DNA from: Astropecten irregularis
Taxonomy: Eukaryota > Echinodermata > Asteroidea > Paxillosida > Astropectinidae
Reading direction: 5' to 3'
DNA length: 64,000 nucleotides
NCBI GenBank assembly: GCA_963971285.1
Contig: OZ020265.1
Location: 5,186,270-5,250,269, forward strand
Of this stretch, positions 54,503 through 64,000 are shown piece by piece. The translations under genes and the position numbers were made by a program. Under the pieces are notes generated by a model. The model did no database searches. It was not told the DNA's origin and saw only the letters and a list, made by a program, of their open reading frames with translations. The stretch's first letter is position 1. Every line of letters begins with the position of its first letter.

Positions 54503-54646
54503 AACCTGAAATGAAAACATTTAAAATTCCAAAATTAAAAGGACTATGGGACCACATTCAAGTTGAAGCAAAAGTTTTTTTACTATCTCCCATTGGATAC
54601 AAATTCCTATAAAATTCCGAGTATATAGGTTTTTATGTCTACGCTT

Positions 54647-54999
54647 TAAAGGTAATATCATACCTTGTCATAGTAATACAGATTCATGGGCAAAAATATC
54701 AAGGAAGATACAGTCACAGTCTTCTGTGAAAATTTCAGTCCCATATGGTGCCCACTTTTGAGAAAACCGTGAAAAAAAAAACTGTCGAAGTATTTCTTAA
54801 GTCTTTTCTCTTTTAGATAAAAAGATCTTTTAAAGATCAAAAATAAATTTGATCACTGGTTTTACTCTTTTCTGGAAAAATACAGCATTTCAAAATTGTA
54901 ACGGTATGTTTCTACCATCACCATCTTTAAACTATGTAAGTTATAGGTAAATCTGTGCAGATTTCTGTTTGCTACCAAAGTATGATACTACCTTTAAAG
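54647..54999. repeat. Foldback family A, copy upstream of the first receptor coding exon
   Basis: AAAGGTAATATCATACC to CAAAGTATGATACTACC with a shortened central palindrome. It lies about 145 bp 5' of the first coding exon, in the possible 5' UTR intron. Confidence 0.78.
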
Positions 55000-55125
55000 T
55001 GCTGTTCTGATTATTAAAATCACTAAATTGTATGGACAGTCAAACTGGTGCGTGCAATAAATAACATACGACGCGCATTCGATTTAATATTGTAACGGCA
55101 ATTTATTTCTATAAACAAAGCACCT

Positions 55126-57307
55126 GGGGTCGATTTCACCAAACTCATCGTAACCCATAGACATAATTACGGAAGTGCATTAAGGACATACGTAAACAAA
55201 AATTGTGGGCCTGCTATTCCGCCCGGGCGAATTACTATTCCGCCCGGGCGGATTACTATTCCGCCCTGGCGGATTACTGCCGGCACTCCTAGCCCTGTCC
55301 ATAACTAGTCTTGGTTTCAAGACCTTCGTTGTTGCTTTCCCGCGGCCCATAGGGCGCCCCCGCGCGGCGGATATGGGGAGACTTTGGACTGTCACGAAGG
55401 TCTTGGATATTAATTTTGTTAAGCGATGTTTAACTTTTTCTTTACTTTTCGTGGAATCTCCCTTGGATTTCCAAGCAGTGGCGTAGCCAGGGGGGGGATA
55501 GCTATGCCCCACACAAAAATTGTGGGTAGGAAAAAAGTTTACGTGTTATCTGTAGGGTATGATAGATATAAAGGAAATAAAAACAACTTAATAGCTTTTG
55601 CTGTTCCAAATGATACTTTTGACTTTCAGCACCCTGAAAACCCTACAGTGAAGAAATCTGTGCAACATTTCAGTGTAAAAATACTATTTTCTTACGCGCT
55701 TGTCTGCGGTCGTCCGTGCGACCGTGAAAGTCGTGAAAAATTTTCGTTACCGTTTTTACCCCAAAATGTCCCTCAAAAAACAAAGCCCTGCCCTCTTTTC
55801 ACGCAAACTATCTTGCTAGTAATATTGCAGAGGACACCGCAAAGGTATTATTAGGGTAACAAACTTTGCAAGAAGTTGTTTTTATTTCTTTCTAGGCCTA
55901 TATAGTTGTCGTACCCTTCCAGAAAGGGGCCTAAGCCTTACTAAAAAAAAGCAGGAACTTAAAAGTAAATTTTGTGAAAAAGCATGCATTATCTCAGCTC
56001 ACCCCACGAATTTGTAAGCTCCCCCAAAAATCCTACATGTAGCTATGCCCTGTATACCTATGTCTTGTGAACAAAGTTCTTATAAAATTCTCACCGCTCT
56101 CCCACTTCAGAGTGTTGGATTATAAATTATAAAATAAATTCCGGGTGCCCCCCCCCCCCACAAAAATCCAGGTCCCAACAACCCCCCCCCCCCCCAGTGC
56201 CCCCCTGCTGAAAAAATCCTAGCTACGCCGCTGTTTCCAAGGGAGCAAATCAGCGAGAGAGTTTCAGCTCACATCATGAATTATTCATGTTGTATATTTT
56301 GCAAACCTTTCGGGAAAGATTTTGAGGACTGTATGTACTGTATGTACTACGTAATCGAGCTCAGCTGGCGAATTAACTTGGCAGTGCATATTTTCTATGC
56401 ATTTATGCCGTCTAGCTCGACGACGAGCTAGCGACCGTCAGTCGCGCTGTCGGCATGATGGCCCGTCAACACGGTTATGCGTTATTTGTGGAAAGCAGTT
56501 AATTTCTTGCAAAAACTCCATTTCACTTAGATCTAAATCCAAGGGGAAAATACCATTAGTCCAGGAGGTTTCAATAATCACAAAATATATATTTTGTGCA
56601 ACATCTGCCGCCCACAAGTGAAACAAGTACAAAACATGTGATTTTAATAATGTTGTATCGTTGAAATGATTACGTCATGTTGTATTATTGGAGTGATTTC
56701 ATTTTCTTGATTTAGTTTCGTATTCGCAAAATCATCCCAAAAGTCGCATTCCATGTCCTCCAACACCATCATAATGTTCAAGGAAACGAATTGACCAAGA
56801 CGGCCACATACATGCACGCCATGGCTTTGTTGTACTGTAAACATGTAAAGCTCAGATTGTCTCATTAATTCCTGTAGCTGGCATTTTGCATAATAAATCA
56901 CCATACGTCATATGCGCTGTGCGTTATTACCATAATCTGGCCCCGCCCTCAAATACAAAATGTCCAAGACCGTAATTCGTGACGGTCCAGAACTACGAGA
57001 CAGAATTTTCCCCATATTCGCCGCGCGGGGGCGCCTTATGGGCCGCGGGAAAGCAACAACGAAGGTCTTGGAACCAAGACTACCAAAATAACACATACCA
57101 CGAGACATATCCCCATTCCACTGTTAATCCGCCCGGGCGGAATAGTAATCCGCCCGGGCGGAATAGCTGGCCCCTTTTTTTTTTTTTACTCATGTCCTAA
57201 ATTCACTTCCGTACATAATGATGCATTGCAGCCTTACGTAGGATACGATGGGTTATCCTTCGTAACTCGAGTTAAAATCGATCATAGGGCTTCGTGAAAT
57301 TGACCCC
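55126..57307. mobile_element. Large foldback element with GC-rich arms
   Basis: Arms 55126-55400 and 56985-57307 are inverted copies. The ends read GGGGTCGATTTCAC and the complement. The palindrome CCGCCCGGGCGG occurs in tandem in both arms, followed inward by AAGACCTTCGTTGTTGC and CCGCGCGGCG blocks in mirror image. The interior carries the hAT-type element and no gene. Confidence 0.78.
55476..56233 (+). mobile_element. Non-autonomous hAT-type element with 8-bp target duplication
   Basis: Ends CAGTGGCGTAGCC and GCTACGCCGCTG are inverted and flanked by identical TTTCCAAG (55468-55475 and 56234-56241). At 758 bp it has no transposase. Runs of G (left) and C (right) lie just inside the ends. 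It is nested in the large foldback 55126-57307. Confidence 0.82.
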
Positions 57308-57965
57308 TGATTTCATAAAAGGGCCAACATTGGCAATTGTCGTTGCTATTCATTAAAATTCGTTGAGGACAGAGTTTGACACACAGTTGAGAATTGTAAT
57401 TCTTTGTATCCATACAACTGTAAATCTGAAACATTTTATTTGTGGCAAGCAACCAAATAACGCTATATTTGTTGGTATGGATTGTCCATATTTCATAGGG
57501 AAAATATGTAAGTCATCGTTGCCATAACTTGATTAAACACGTATTGAAAACACATTTATCACCGGAAATCATTTAAGAAACAGACAATTTAAACATGTAA
57601 TCTCACCTTTTTGTTCTGCAACTGAAGTTCTTAGGACGATGATGACAAAATTTGTGTTGCAAGTCCGATCCGTACCGGCTATAATACCAAGTGCATAAAA
57701 TCCTTGTGTCGACCACTATACTCTTTGCTTGGTTGGTAATGGACTAATGGTTTTGCATTAATGCTGGTCAGTTGTTCCTTAATAATTAGCTTCTGTGTAT
57801 ATCCAATAGGACCTGTGATAGGATGGGGATTGGCAGTCAGTAAGCAGTGATGCAAATCAGTATAAGTCGGCACGGTGTTGGTTTACTTCGCACTGGGCGA
57901 AATATAGAGTTTTAACTAGCTGTCAGTATGAATTAGCGGGGAATGACCAACGGTATTCGGTGGTT

Positions 57966-57985
57966 TGGGGGGGGGGGGGGGGGGT
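57966..57985 (+). repeat. G homopolymer
   Basis: About 18 consecutive G, just before the TTG microsatellite. Confidence 0.85.
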
Positions 57986-58073
57986 TGGCATGAATCAACA
58001 AAATAAATGTAGCTAGAGAGCGGGCTCGGTGCGTCTGTCGAATTTTCACTATTTGTTTAGATTTGAGATTATT

Positions 58074-58122
58074 GTTGTTCTTGCTGCTGTTGTTGTTGCT
58101 GCTGTTGATGTTGCTCTTGCTC

Positions 58123-58184
<62 letters not shown>

Positions 58185-58215
58185 GCTGCTACCGTTGCTG
58201 TTGATGTTGATATTG
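58074..58215. repeat. (TTG)n microsatellite
   Basis: Long TTG/TGC run. The Leu-, Val- and Asn-rich open frames across it are artefacts. Confidence 0.9.
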
Positions 58216-58624
58216 CTGATGTTCGTCAAGCGGAAAACTACTAAGCCCTTGTGATCTCGATTTGTCAGCGTATGGCGACGCGTGTATACTTACATCTCAC
58301 AGACAGCCTCTAATGATTTTCAAGTGGCACACAGAAAATACCATGCTGACTTTGTATGGTCCCAGTTCAATCAAAATATTTATCTGATATGGATTAATGT
58401 TTATTCAACTTAAAGGACATGTGATGAAAATAAAAAAGGAAGGTCAATTGCAGAAATCTTCCTTAAACGATTTTCCCTTTGCGTACCAGCATAATTATTT
58501 GTTCATTGACACTGTTAAACGGAGTATTTTACTGACCCGTAAAGTAAGAGCTGTCATGGCCCCCTTTAAAGCTACAAGAATCACACACATTTCATTGTAC
58601 CATTGTAACACTGTACATGTATAC

Positions 58625-58832
58625 AGGGTGTCCATAAAATACCGCAACACTTTGTGTCGGAAGTATTATATAAAAATGTAACTGTTTTATCACTTCAAGA
58701 TTCAGATATGTGATACAACAATGTCTTGCCTATAAACAATGTAAAATTTGAGCAAAATTTGACTGAAATTGATTGGAAAAAAACCAAGACTGAATTACCC
58801 AACCTCAAACCCTTTTTTCAGGGACACTCAAT
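58625..58832. repeat. Partial copy of the CAGGGTGTCC MITE
   Basis: It shares CAGATATGTGATACAAC and the flanking text with 2057-2250, preceded by TA-CAGGGTGTCC. Confidence 0.6.
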
Positions 58833-59131
58833 TATAAATAAGGATGATCCGGCTTGATTAAGGATGGAGACGGTCGCTTTTAACCCACTCATCTAGAAGT
58901 AATACTAATTAAAACCCATTTGCAAAAGAATATCTCTCGGAGGAGACGTATTCTGGGCAGTCGAGCTTTGACATAGGAAAAGCACTGCATGCATACGGTC
59001 AGATGACTGATTACTTTGCTTTCAGAAATTGAAAAGGTTATTTGAAAGTTAACAGGTCAAAACCCGACACGGTTCTCATTGAAGGTCTTTCAACTTAAAT
59101 TTCAGATAAAAAAAAGGAAAAAAGGGCTATT

Positions 59132-59490
59132 AAAGGTATAATACATGGTTGGTAAAGGTCACAAAACAACACTCACACTTTGTCTGATCCAAAATGTACA
59201 TGAAATGAAAGCATGTGAACATAATGAGCTCAATTTGACATCTGAGTAACGAGAAAATAGCGAAAACCCGACTCAATATTTCTTATAAAACATAAATAAT
59301 GGTTTTGCTCTTGTGCCGAGATCAAACCTGTTCTCGGTCTTTGTTTAACTAATTTCTGGATAAATGAACCATTTCAGGCAGAAATATTTTAACGGTGTGT
59401 TTGTCCCAGCACCTTCTTCATACCCTGAAAGTTATACGTAAATCTGTGAACATTTCTGTTTGGATATGTTACAATTCTGTGCAGTAACTT
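59132..59490. repeat. Foldback family B copy
   Basis: The left half has CACTCACACTTTGTCTGATCC; the right half is the family A arm with ACGTAAATCTGTGAACATTT. Confidence 0.7.
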
Positions 59491-59751
59491 TATAGAAATA
59501 GTGGGTTCTGATGAGTTTGTGACAAAGCAAAAGAGGGGAAATGATTATACAACCATCAAGGAAAGAGAGCGCAGGTCTACTTTATAAAGAAAAACCATTT
59601 AGACGGGGAAATGACCTTGCATTGAGTGCCGCTAATGCATATTTTGGCCGGTAGACGCATTTGACGTATAAATGAATGATGGGCAAAGACATACAGCGTG
59701 AAGTGAAAGCTATTAGAGGAATATAATTAGTATCACGATGGATGCACAGTA

Positions 59752-60121
59752 GTAAAGGTACAGTACAGGATTGGTACCATACCCAAACAGAAATGCTCAC
59801 AGATTTACGTATAACTTTTAGGGTATGAAGATGGTGCTGCTAGAGGCATCCCGTTCAATTATTTTCGCCTGAAATGGTGTATTTATCCAGAAATTAGTCA
59901 AATAAAGACCGAAAACAGTTGTCATCTCTGGATAAGATCAAAACCTATCTTTATGTTTTATAAGAAAAATTGAGTTGGTTTTTTCGCTGTTTTATCGTGA
60001 CTCAGATGTCCGATTGAGCTCAAATTTGCACAGGTTTATCATTGCATGTACGTGCTGGATTAGACAAAGTGTGAGTGCTGCTCTGTGAGCATTACCAATC
60101 AGCTATAATACCTTTAATACC
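59752..60121. repeat. Foldback family B copy in the opposite orientation
   Basis: A family A arm on the left (CACAGATTTACGTATAAC) and a family B arm on the right (GGATTAGACAAAGTGTGAGTG). Confidence 0.72.
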
Positions 60122-60339
60122 GTAATACATGGAAGAGAATTCGAAGAGAGAACCATTCACAGCAAATAAGCAAGTTTATTTGGCACAATATTTCGATCTC
60201 ATGGACATTATAAGACCTTATTGTGGTCAATTACATGAACCAAAATTGCAAAAAAATAGTTACATTCATTTGCATCCATACCATCTGATGTGACGTCAGC
60301 CTGTAATTTGTTTTTTGGCAACAATAATGATTAATTTGG

Positions 60340-61152
60340 TAATAAATAATCCTTAAACTGAAAGCTCCATTCCCAAACGGTGCTCACGTTTGGAGAAAGA
60401 GTGCAAACGATATTTCATGTGTTATGTAATTGATTATACTTTTTTATGGATAAATATGGCATTCAGGCAGAACAATTGTAATGGTATGTTTCTACTATCA
60501 CCATATGTATACCCAAGGCTGTACGTTATAGGTAAATCAGTGAAGATTTCTCTTTAGTATGTTTTCAAAAAAATGATGATACCTTAACTTCACAAAAAAA
60601 GGCCAGCAGATTTTACCATACACCTTATTTATTGGAAGTTTAGGAAAACCATTCCCTCTGATATTTTTTATTGCATACCAAGAATTTACTGAGTATTATT
60701 AGAGTAGGATTGCCGGTCTATGTGATTTCTTGGGGGAAAAAACTAAGTAACTATGTATTAATTACCTTAAATGGATATGTAGCAATGTCCTCGGCATACT
60801 TCAAGGTACTATCATACACAACTGTACTTTGATATAAGATGATAACAGAAATCTCAATAGATTAACTTCAAAGTTACATGTTGTAAAGATGGTGGTGGTA
60901 GAAAGATACCTATTTTTTTTTCTGCCTGCATTTTTATTTATCCAGAAAAGAATAAAACTATTGACCGAAAACAATTTTGAAAACAATAACTGTGAAAAAG
61001 ATTTAAGAAATAATTGTTCACTGTTTTCTCAAAAACCGTATTGGACTGAACATTTCAAAGATGACTGTTGCTGTATCTTCCTTAATATTTTTGCCAACGA
61101 ATCTGTATTTCTTTGACAAAGACCAATGCTTGATAATTATTACCCTTAATAC
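60340..61152. repeat. Two diverged family A-type copies in tandem
   Basis: One at about 60340-60590 (ends GATGATACC) and one at about 60801-61152 (AAGGTACTATCATAC to TGATAATTATTACCC). No gene is seen between or inside them. Confidence 0.6.
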
Positions 61153-62026
61153 ACACAAGCCTAATCAATCATTGATAGCCGAATGACCTTGTTAGTCATA
61201 AAATTCACCCGATTTCATTTATACAATAATAAAAATATGCATCAAAGGGCACAGTTAATGATATCAATATAAATGCGATCCGTAATACCATACACAAACA
61301 AGTCTGTCTCTCTTTGAAACTTTCATTCAAAGGGACCTTTTTACAAATAATAAACAGTCAAAAGAAAAAGTATTTCATGAAAGAAATTGAATAAAGAAAA
61401 CAATTCCTTATCTTTCAATTTAAATATAATGTATCCGATATTCGGTTAAAGCTGTTGCAAAACCTTGTAACGTATCACAACAACGATGCTTACTTCACTC
61501 GAACACCTGTTTTGACGCCTTAGAAACATTAGACCATTGTGTCAGATTTAATGATCGCTCGGCTGTGCAACAATCGATTTTTGTTTCGTTTTATTCAGTC
61601 TGGGTGGGTAGACAATGTTCTGTTCATAGCTCAACAAAAGTGTCCACGATGTTGCTAAAAATGCAGTGAACATTTACTCGAATTCACAAACCGGTGCAGC
61701 ACGATTAGCAGGCATGCCGTACAGGGAGGCACGCATAATCAATGTTCGTCACACTCATGCCTGATGAATTTTACAATCAAGACCGGACGAAATAACTGCT
61801 ATTTTGTTGGCTGTGGAAGTATTATAAGCACTGCATAATGTGATACTTATGTAGATGAGTACAGATCGTTATTTGTTCATAATTACGACTGAATTGGACG
61901 CGAGGAACGGTCGAGTCTTGCAAATTGGTTTGCTTGAGCACGATTGGGAAAGTCGGCTCATTCTGCGTTCATTCTCCGGAACTATACCTTTGATATTGAA
62001 GAATACAGCCTACGAAATAATACACG

Positions 62027-63304
62027 ATGAGGCTCACTTCGTTATGTGCAATCGCCGTTGTTATTATCCTCGCGATCAACATCGTGAAATTGTTATCCCG
62101 TCACCGGATATTGAACCTTTATGAGGTTATGGACACCTCGGCAGAGGAAGTTCTTGTAAGTGGTGAGAGAGACCTTTCTATGGTCAACTCCCATCCAATC
62201 GTGATACAATCTCTGGAACACTCAACGAATGGCACTAAGGATATTGGGAGAAGACAACCCGAATATCTTCCAAAGGTGAATTCGAATCAATCACCATTAG
62301 ATAAGGCCTCATCATTCAATGACTCAAACAATCTCCACGACAAGGGGCTGCAACGGAGACTAGGGATGCAGGAGAATCCTCTGCACAGCGAAGAGGTTCT
62401 CAATCCTCATCCTTTTACGTTTACGTATTCACCCAGTCCTTGCAGCCAGCATGCACCTGATGGCAAGGTGTTGTTTCTTCTCGTTTTGGTGGCCTGCCGA
62501 CCGATGGAAAACAAGGACCGCCGCCTGATCAGAGAAACCTGGGGTGGAATCAGGATGTACAACGGTAGGTCCATCCTCATTAGGTTCCTCGTCGGCAAGA
62601 CGTCACGGCGGAGACCGTACAGCTTTAAGATGGTTGCCAACGAGAGCGCCCTCTACGGCGACATCATCCAGGAGGATTTTGTGGACACCTACAGAAACAT
62701 GACGATTAAGATCTTGACGGGACTGAAGTGGGCGTCCCAGATGTGCCCCAACGCCACCTACGTCATGAACCTGGACAGCGACATGTTTGTTAACATCTTC
62801 CGATTGGTCAGTCGTCTTGAGGAGGCACCAAGGAGTGATTTTGCAGAGGGGACATTAAAGGGCATATCCAAGCCTCTCCGAGATAAGCGGCAGAAGTGGT
62901 ACACACCAGTGGACGTATTTCCCGAAAGTACATACCCTCCATATTTGAACGGACCCGCTTACGTCATATCAGGTGACCTGCCCATTCGTATCCTCAAAGA
63001 GTCTGCGCATGTCAGATATCTACCCTGGGATAACGTGTACATCGGTATCGTCATGAAGAAATTCGGGACTCGTATCATGCATGGATATAAGTATGAACAT
63101 AGCATCGCAGAGTGGACACTTGCCGGAGTTCTGAAAGCCATTAAATGTGCTGTAGCTACAACTGTGGGTCATAACAGACAGACACCTTTAATGGGGGAAG
63201 CATGGCTCCTGTTGTTAGATCTGTACGGGAATTACACGTACTCACCTCCGCCTGGTACCCGTCACAGACTCAAAGATGCCAGAGCACTGTCACTAATTAA
63301 ATAG
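62027..63304 (+). CDS. Beta-1,3-galactosyltransferase-like enzyme (GT31), single exon
   Basis: This is a complete 425-residue type II membrane protein for the Golgi, transferring galactose or a related sugar in beta-1,3 linkage onto glycans. It has a short cytoplasmic start, a membrane anchor at about 7-23 (AIAVVIILAINIVKLL) and a stem to about 140 with little conservation. The catalytic domain shows RRLIRETWG (166-173), YGDIIQEDFVDTYRNMTIK, the DxD metal/UDP motif DSD at 250-252, and YPPYLNGPAYVIS. The usual EDVYVG motif is WDNVYIG here (334-340). Several N-glycosylation sequons are present (NGT, NQS, NES, NMT, NAT). The start is the first in-frame ATG ahead of the anchor. The exact acceptor and family member cannot be told from sequence. 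Confidence 0.88.
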   Translation: MRLTSLCAIAVVIILAINIVKLLSRHRILNLYEVMDTSAEEVLVSGERDLSMVNSHPIVIQSLEHSTNGTKDIGRRQPEYLPKVNSNQSPLDKASSFNDSNNLHDKGLQRRLGMQENPLHSEEVLNPHPFTFTYSPSPCSQHAPDGKVLFLLVLVACRPMENKDRRLIRETWGGIRMYNGRSILIRFLVGKTSRRRPYSFKMVANESALYGDIIQEDFVDTYRNMTIKILTGLKWASQMCPNATYVMNLDSDMFVNIFRLVSRLEEAPRSDFAEGTLKGISKPLRDKRQKWYTPVDVFPESTYPPYLNGPAYVISGDLPIRILKESAHVRYLPWDNVYIGIVMKKFGTRIMHGYKYEHSIAEWTLAGVLKAIKCAVATTVGHNRQTPLMGEAWLLLLDLYGNYTYSPPPGTRHRLKDARALSLIK

Positions 63305-63585
63305 TATACAAATAATGAATATTTATGAGTAGAATGGTAAGAATAGTTTGATGAGGTGAGGGATGGAATGTTACTTAACTTCCGGACAAACGGGAAGTAT
63401 ATCTCCCCATTCAACAGTGGTAAAAGCTAAGATCATGATTCTTTCGATACACGTCAATTTTAGGGAAGGTCTTTCTTTGTGGCACATTGGTTGACCTCTG
63501 TGACCGCCACTTACGGTCTATCAGGAAGTAGTTCCTCTTTCAAAAGTTGTAAAAATTAGGATCATGATGTTTTCGCCAAATGTCG

Positions 63586-64000
63586 GAAACATTTTAAAGG
63601 TATGTTTCTACCAGCACCATCATTATATCCTATAAGTTACAAGTGAATCTGTGAACATTCTGTTTTGGTTTCCTACCAAAGTATGATGCTACCTGTAATT
63701 AGCTTCGGTGTAATATTTGGGGTTAATTGTCACCCTTAATTGTTCAAGACTGCATGTCTGTAAGTGAAAATGTACAATTGTTGATTGCATATACCAAGAA
63801 TTTACTGTTATTTTTAGAGTAGGATGGCCCGTCTATATGATAAAAAAAAAAAAAAAAAAAAAAAAGTAACTATATAGTAATTACCTTCATTGGATATGTA
63901 GCAATGTCCTTGACATACTTAAAGGTACTACCATACTCCGATATTATACCAAAACAGAAATCTCCACAGATTCAATTAAAACTTACATGTTGTAAAGATG
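63586..64000. repeat. Family A fragments downstream of the galactosyltransferase, one cut by the window end
   Basis: 63586-63705 ends CCAAAGTATGATGCTACC. 63921-64000 starts AAAGGTACTACCATAC and continues beyond the window. Confidence 0.65.
63841..63865 (+). repeat. A homopolymer
   Basis: Run of about 25 A, downstream of the galactosyltransferase gene inside foldback-derived sequence. Confidence 0.85.

Larger units (their letters stand above)
57308..61854. other. Spacer between the receptor gene and the galactosyltransferase gene
   Basis: No convincing exon is seen. It holds the G-run, the (TTG)n tract, a MITE fragment and several foldback copies listed separately. Open frames here are short and without recognisable motifs. 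Confidence 0.5.

Noticed and set aside
57933..58254. Asn-, Leu- and Val-homopolymer open frames
   Set aside because: Translations of the (TTG)n microsatellite in different frames; no start context or flanking coding signal.
1..64000. CRISPR arrays, operons or bacterial genes
   Set aside because: No regularly spaced repeats and no prokaryotic gene layout; the inverted repeats are transposon foldbacks.

Overview
This window is animal nuclear DNA, most likely from an invertebrate deuterostome. An echinoderm fits best, but no rRNA or mitochondrial marker is present to fix the species. The grounds are GT-AG introns, tRNA-derived SINEs, DIRS, Ty3/gypsy and Gmr1-like retrotransposons, and a large GRL101-type receptor gene. 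No prokaryotic gene organisation is present.

Host genes. (1) Almost the whole window (about 626 to 54505, minus strand) is one gene that I assembled exon by exon from splice sites. It has 23 coding exons, every junction is phase-compatible, and the coding length is 4932 nt (1643 codons plus stop). The order is signal peptide, short Cys-rich segment, ten LDLa-type modules interleaved with five CUB domains, LRR N-cap, four LRR exons, then an intron-less LGR/relaxin-receptor-type seven-helix domain. This resembles the GRL101 family but is larger. (2) A single-exon family-31 beta-1,3-galactosyltransferase lies on the plus strand at 62027-63304.

Mobile DNA. The last intron of the receptor gene (1827-20092) holds a nested stack. 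A DIRS tyrosine-recombinase retrotransposon (about 2614-19758) carries inverted ends and an internal complementary region. It is split by a very young Ty3/gypsy element (4807-14437, LTRs of 1188 bp that appear to differ at one base, TSD ATTG, tRNA-Ser primer site, intact gag and pol) and by a 5'-truncated non-LTR element (16717-19330). Intron 3 holds a decayed Gmr1-like element (about 47358-51957, minus strand) with integrase upstream of reverse transcriptase.

The other introns and the 57.3-62.0 kb spacer are packed with foldback (inverted-repeat) elements of several families, tRNA-derived SINEs, a CR1/L2-type fragment, a hAT-type MITE with an 8-bp TSD, and simple repeats including a G-rich pentanucleotide tract. 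Three points stand out: modular foldback elements that swap halves around a central palindrome, foldbacks that abut receptor splice sites, and a hydrophobic tail fused to the end of the young gypsy polyprotein.
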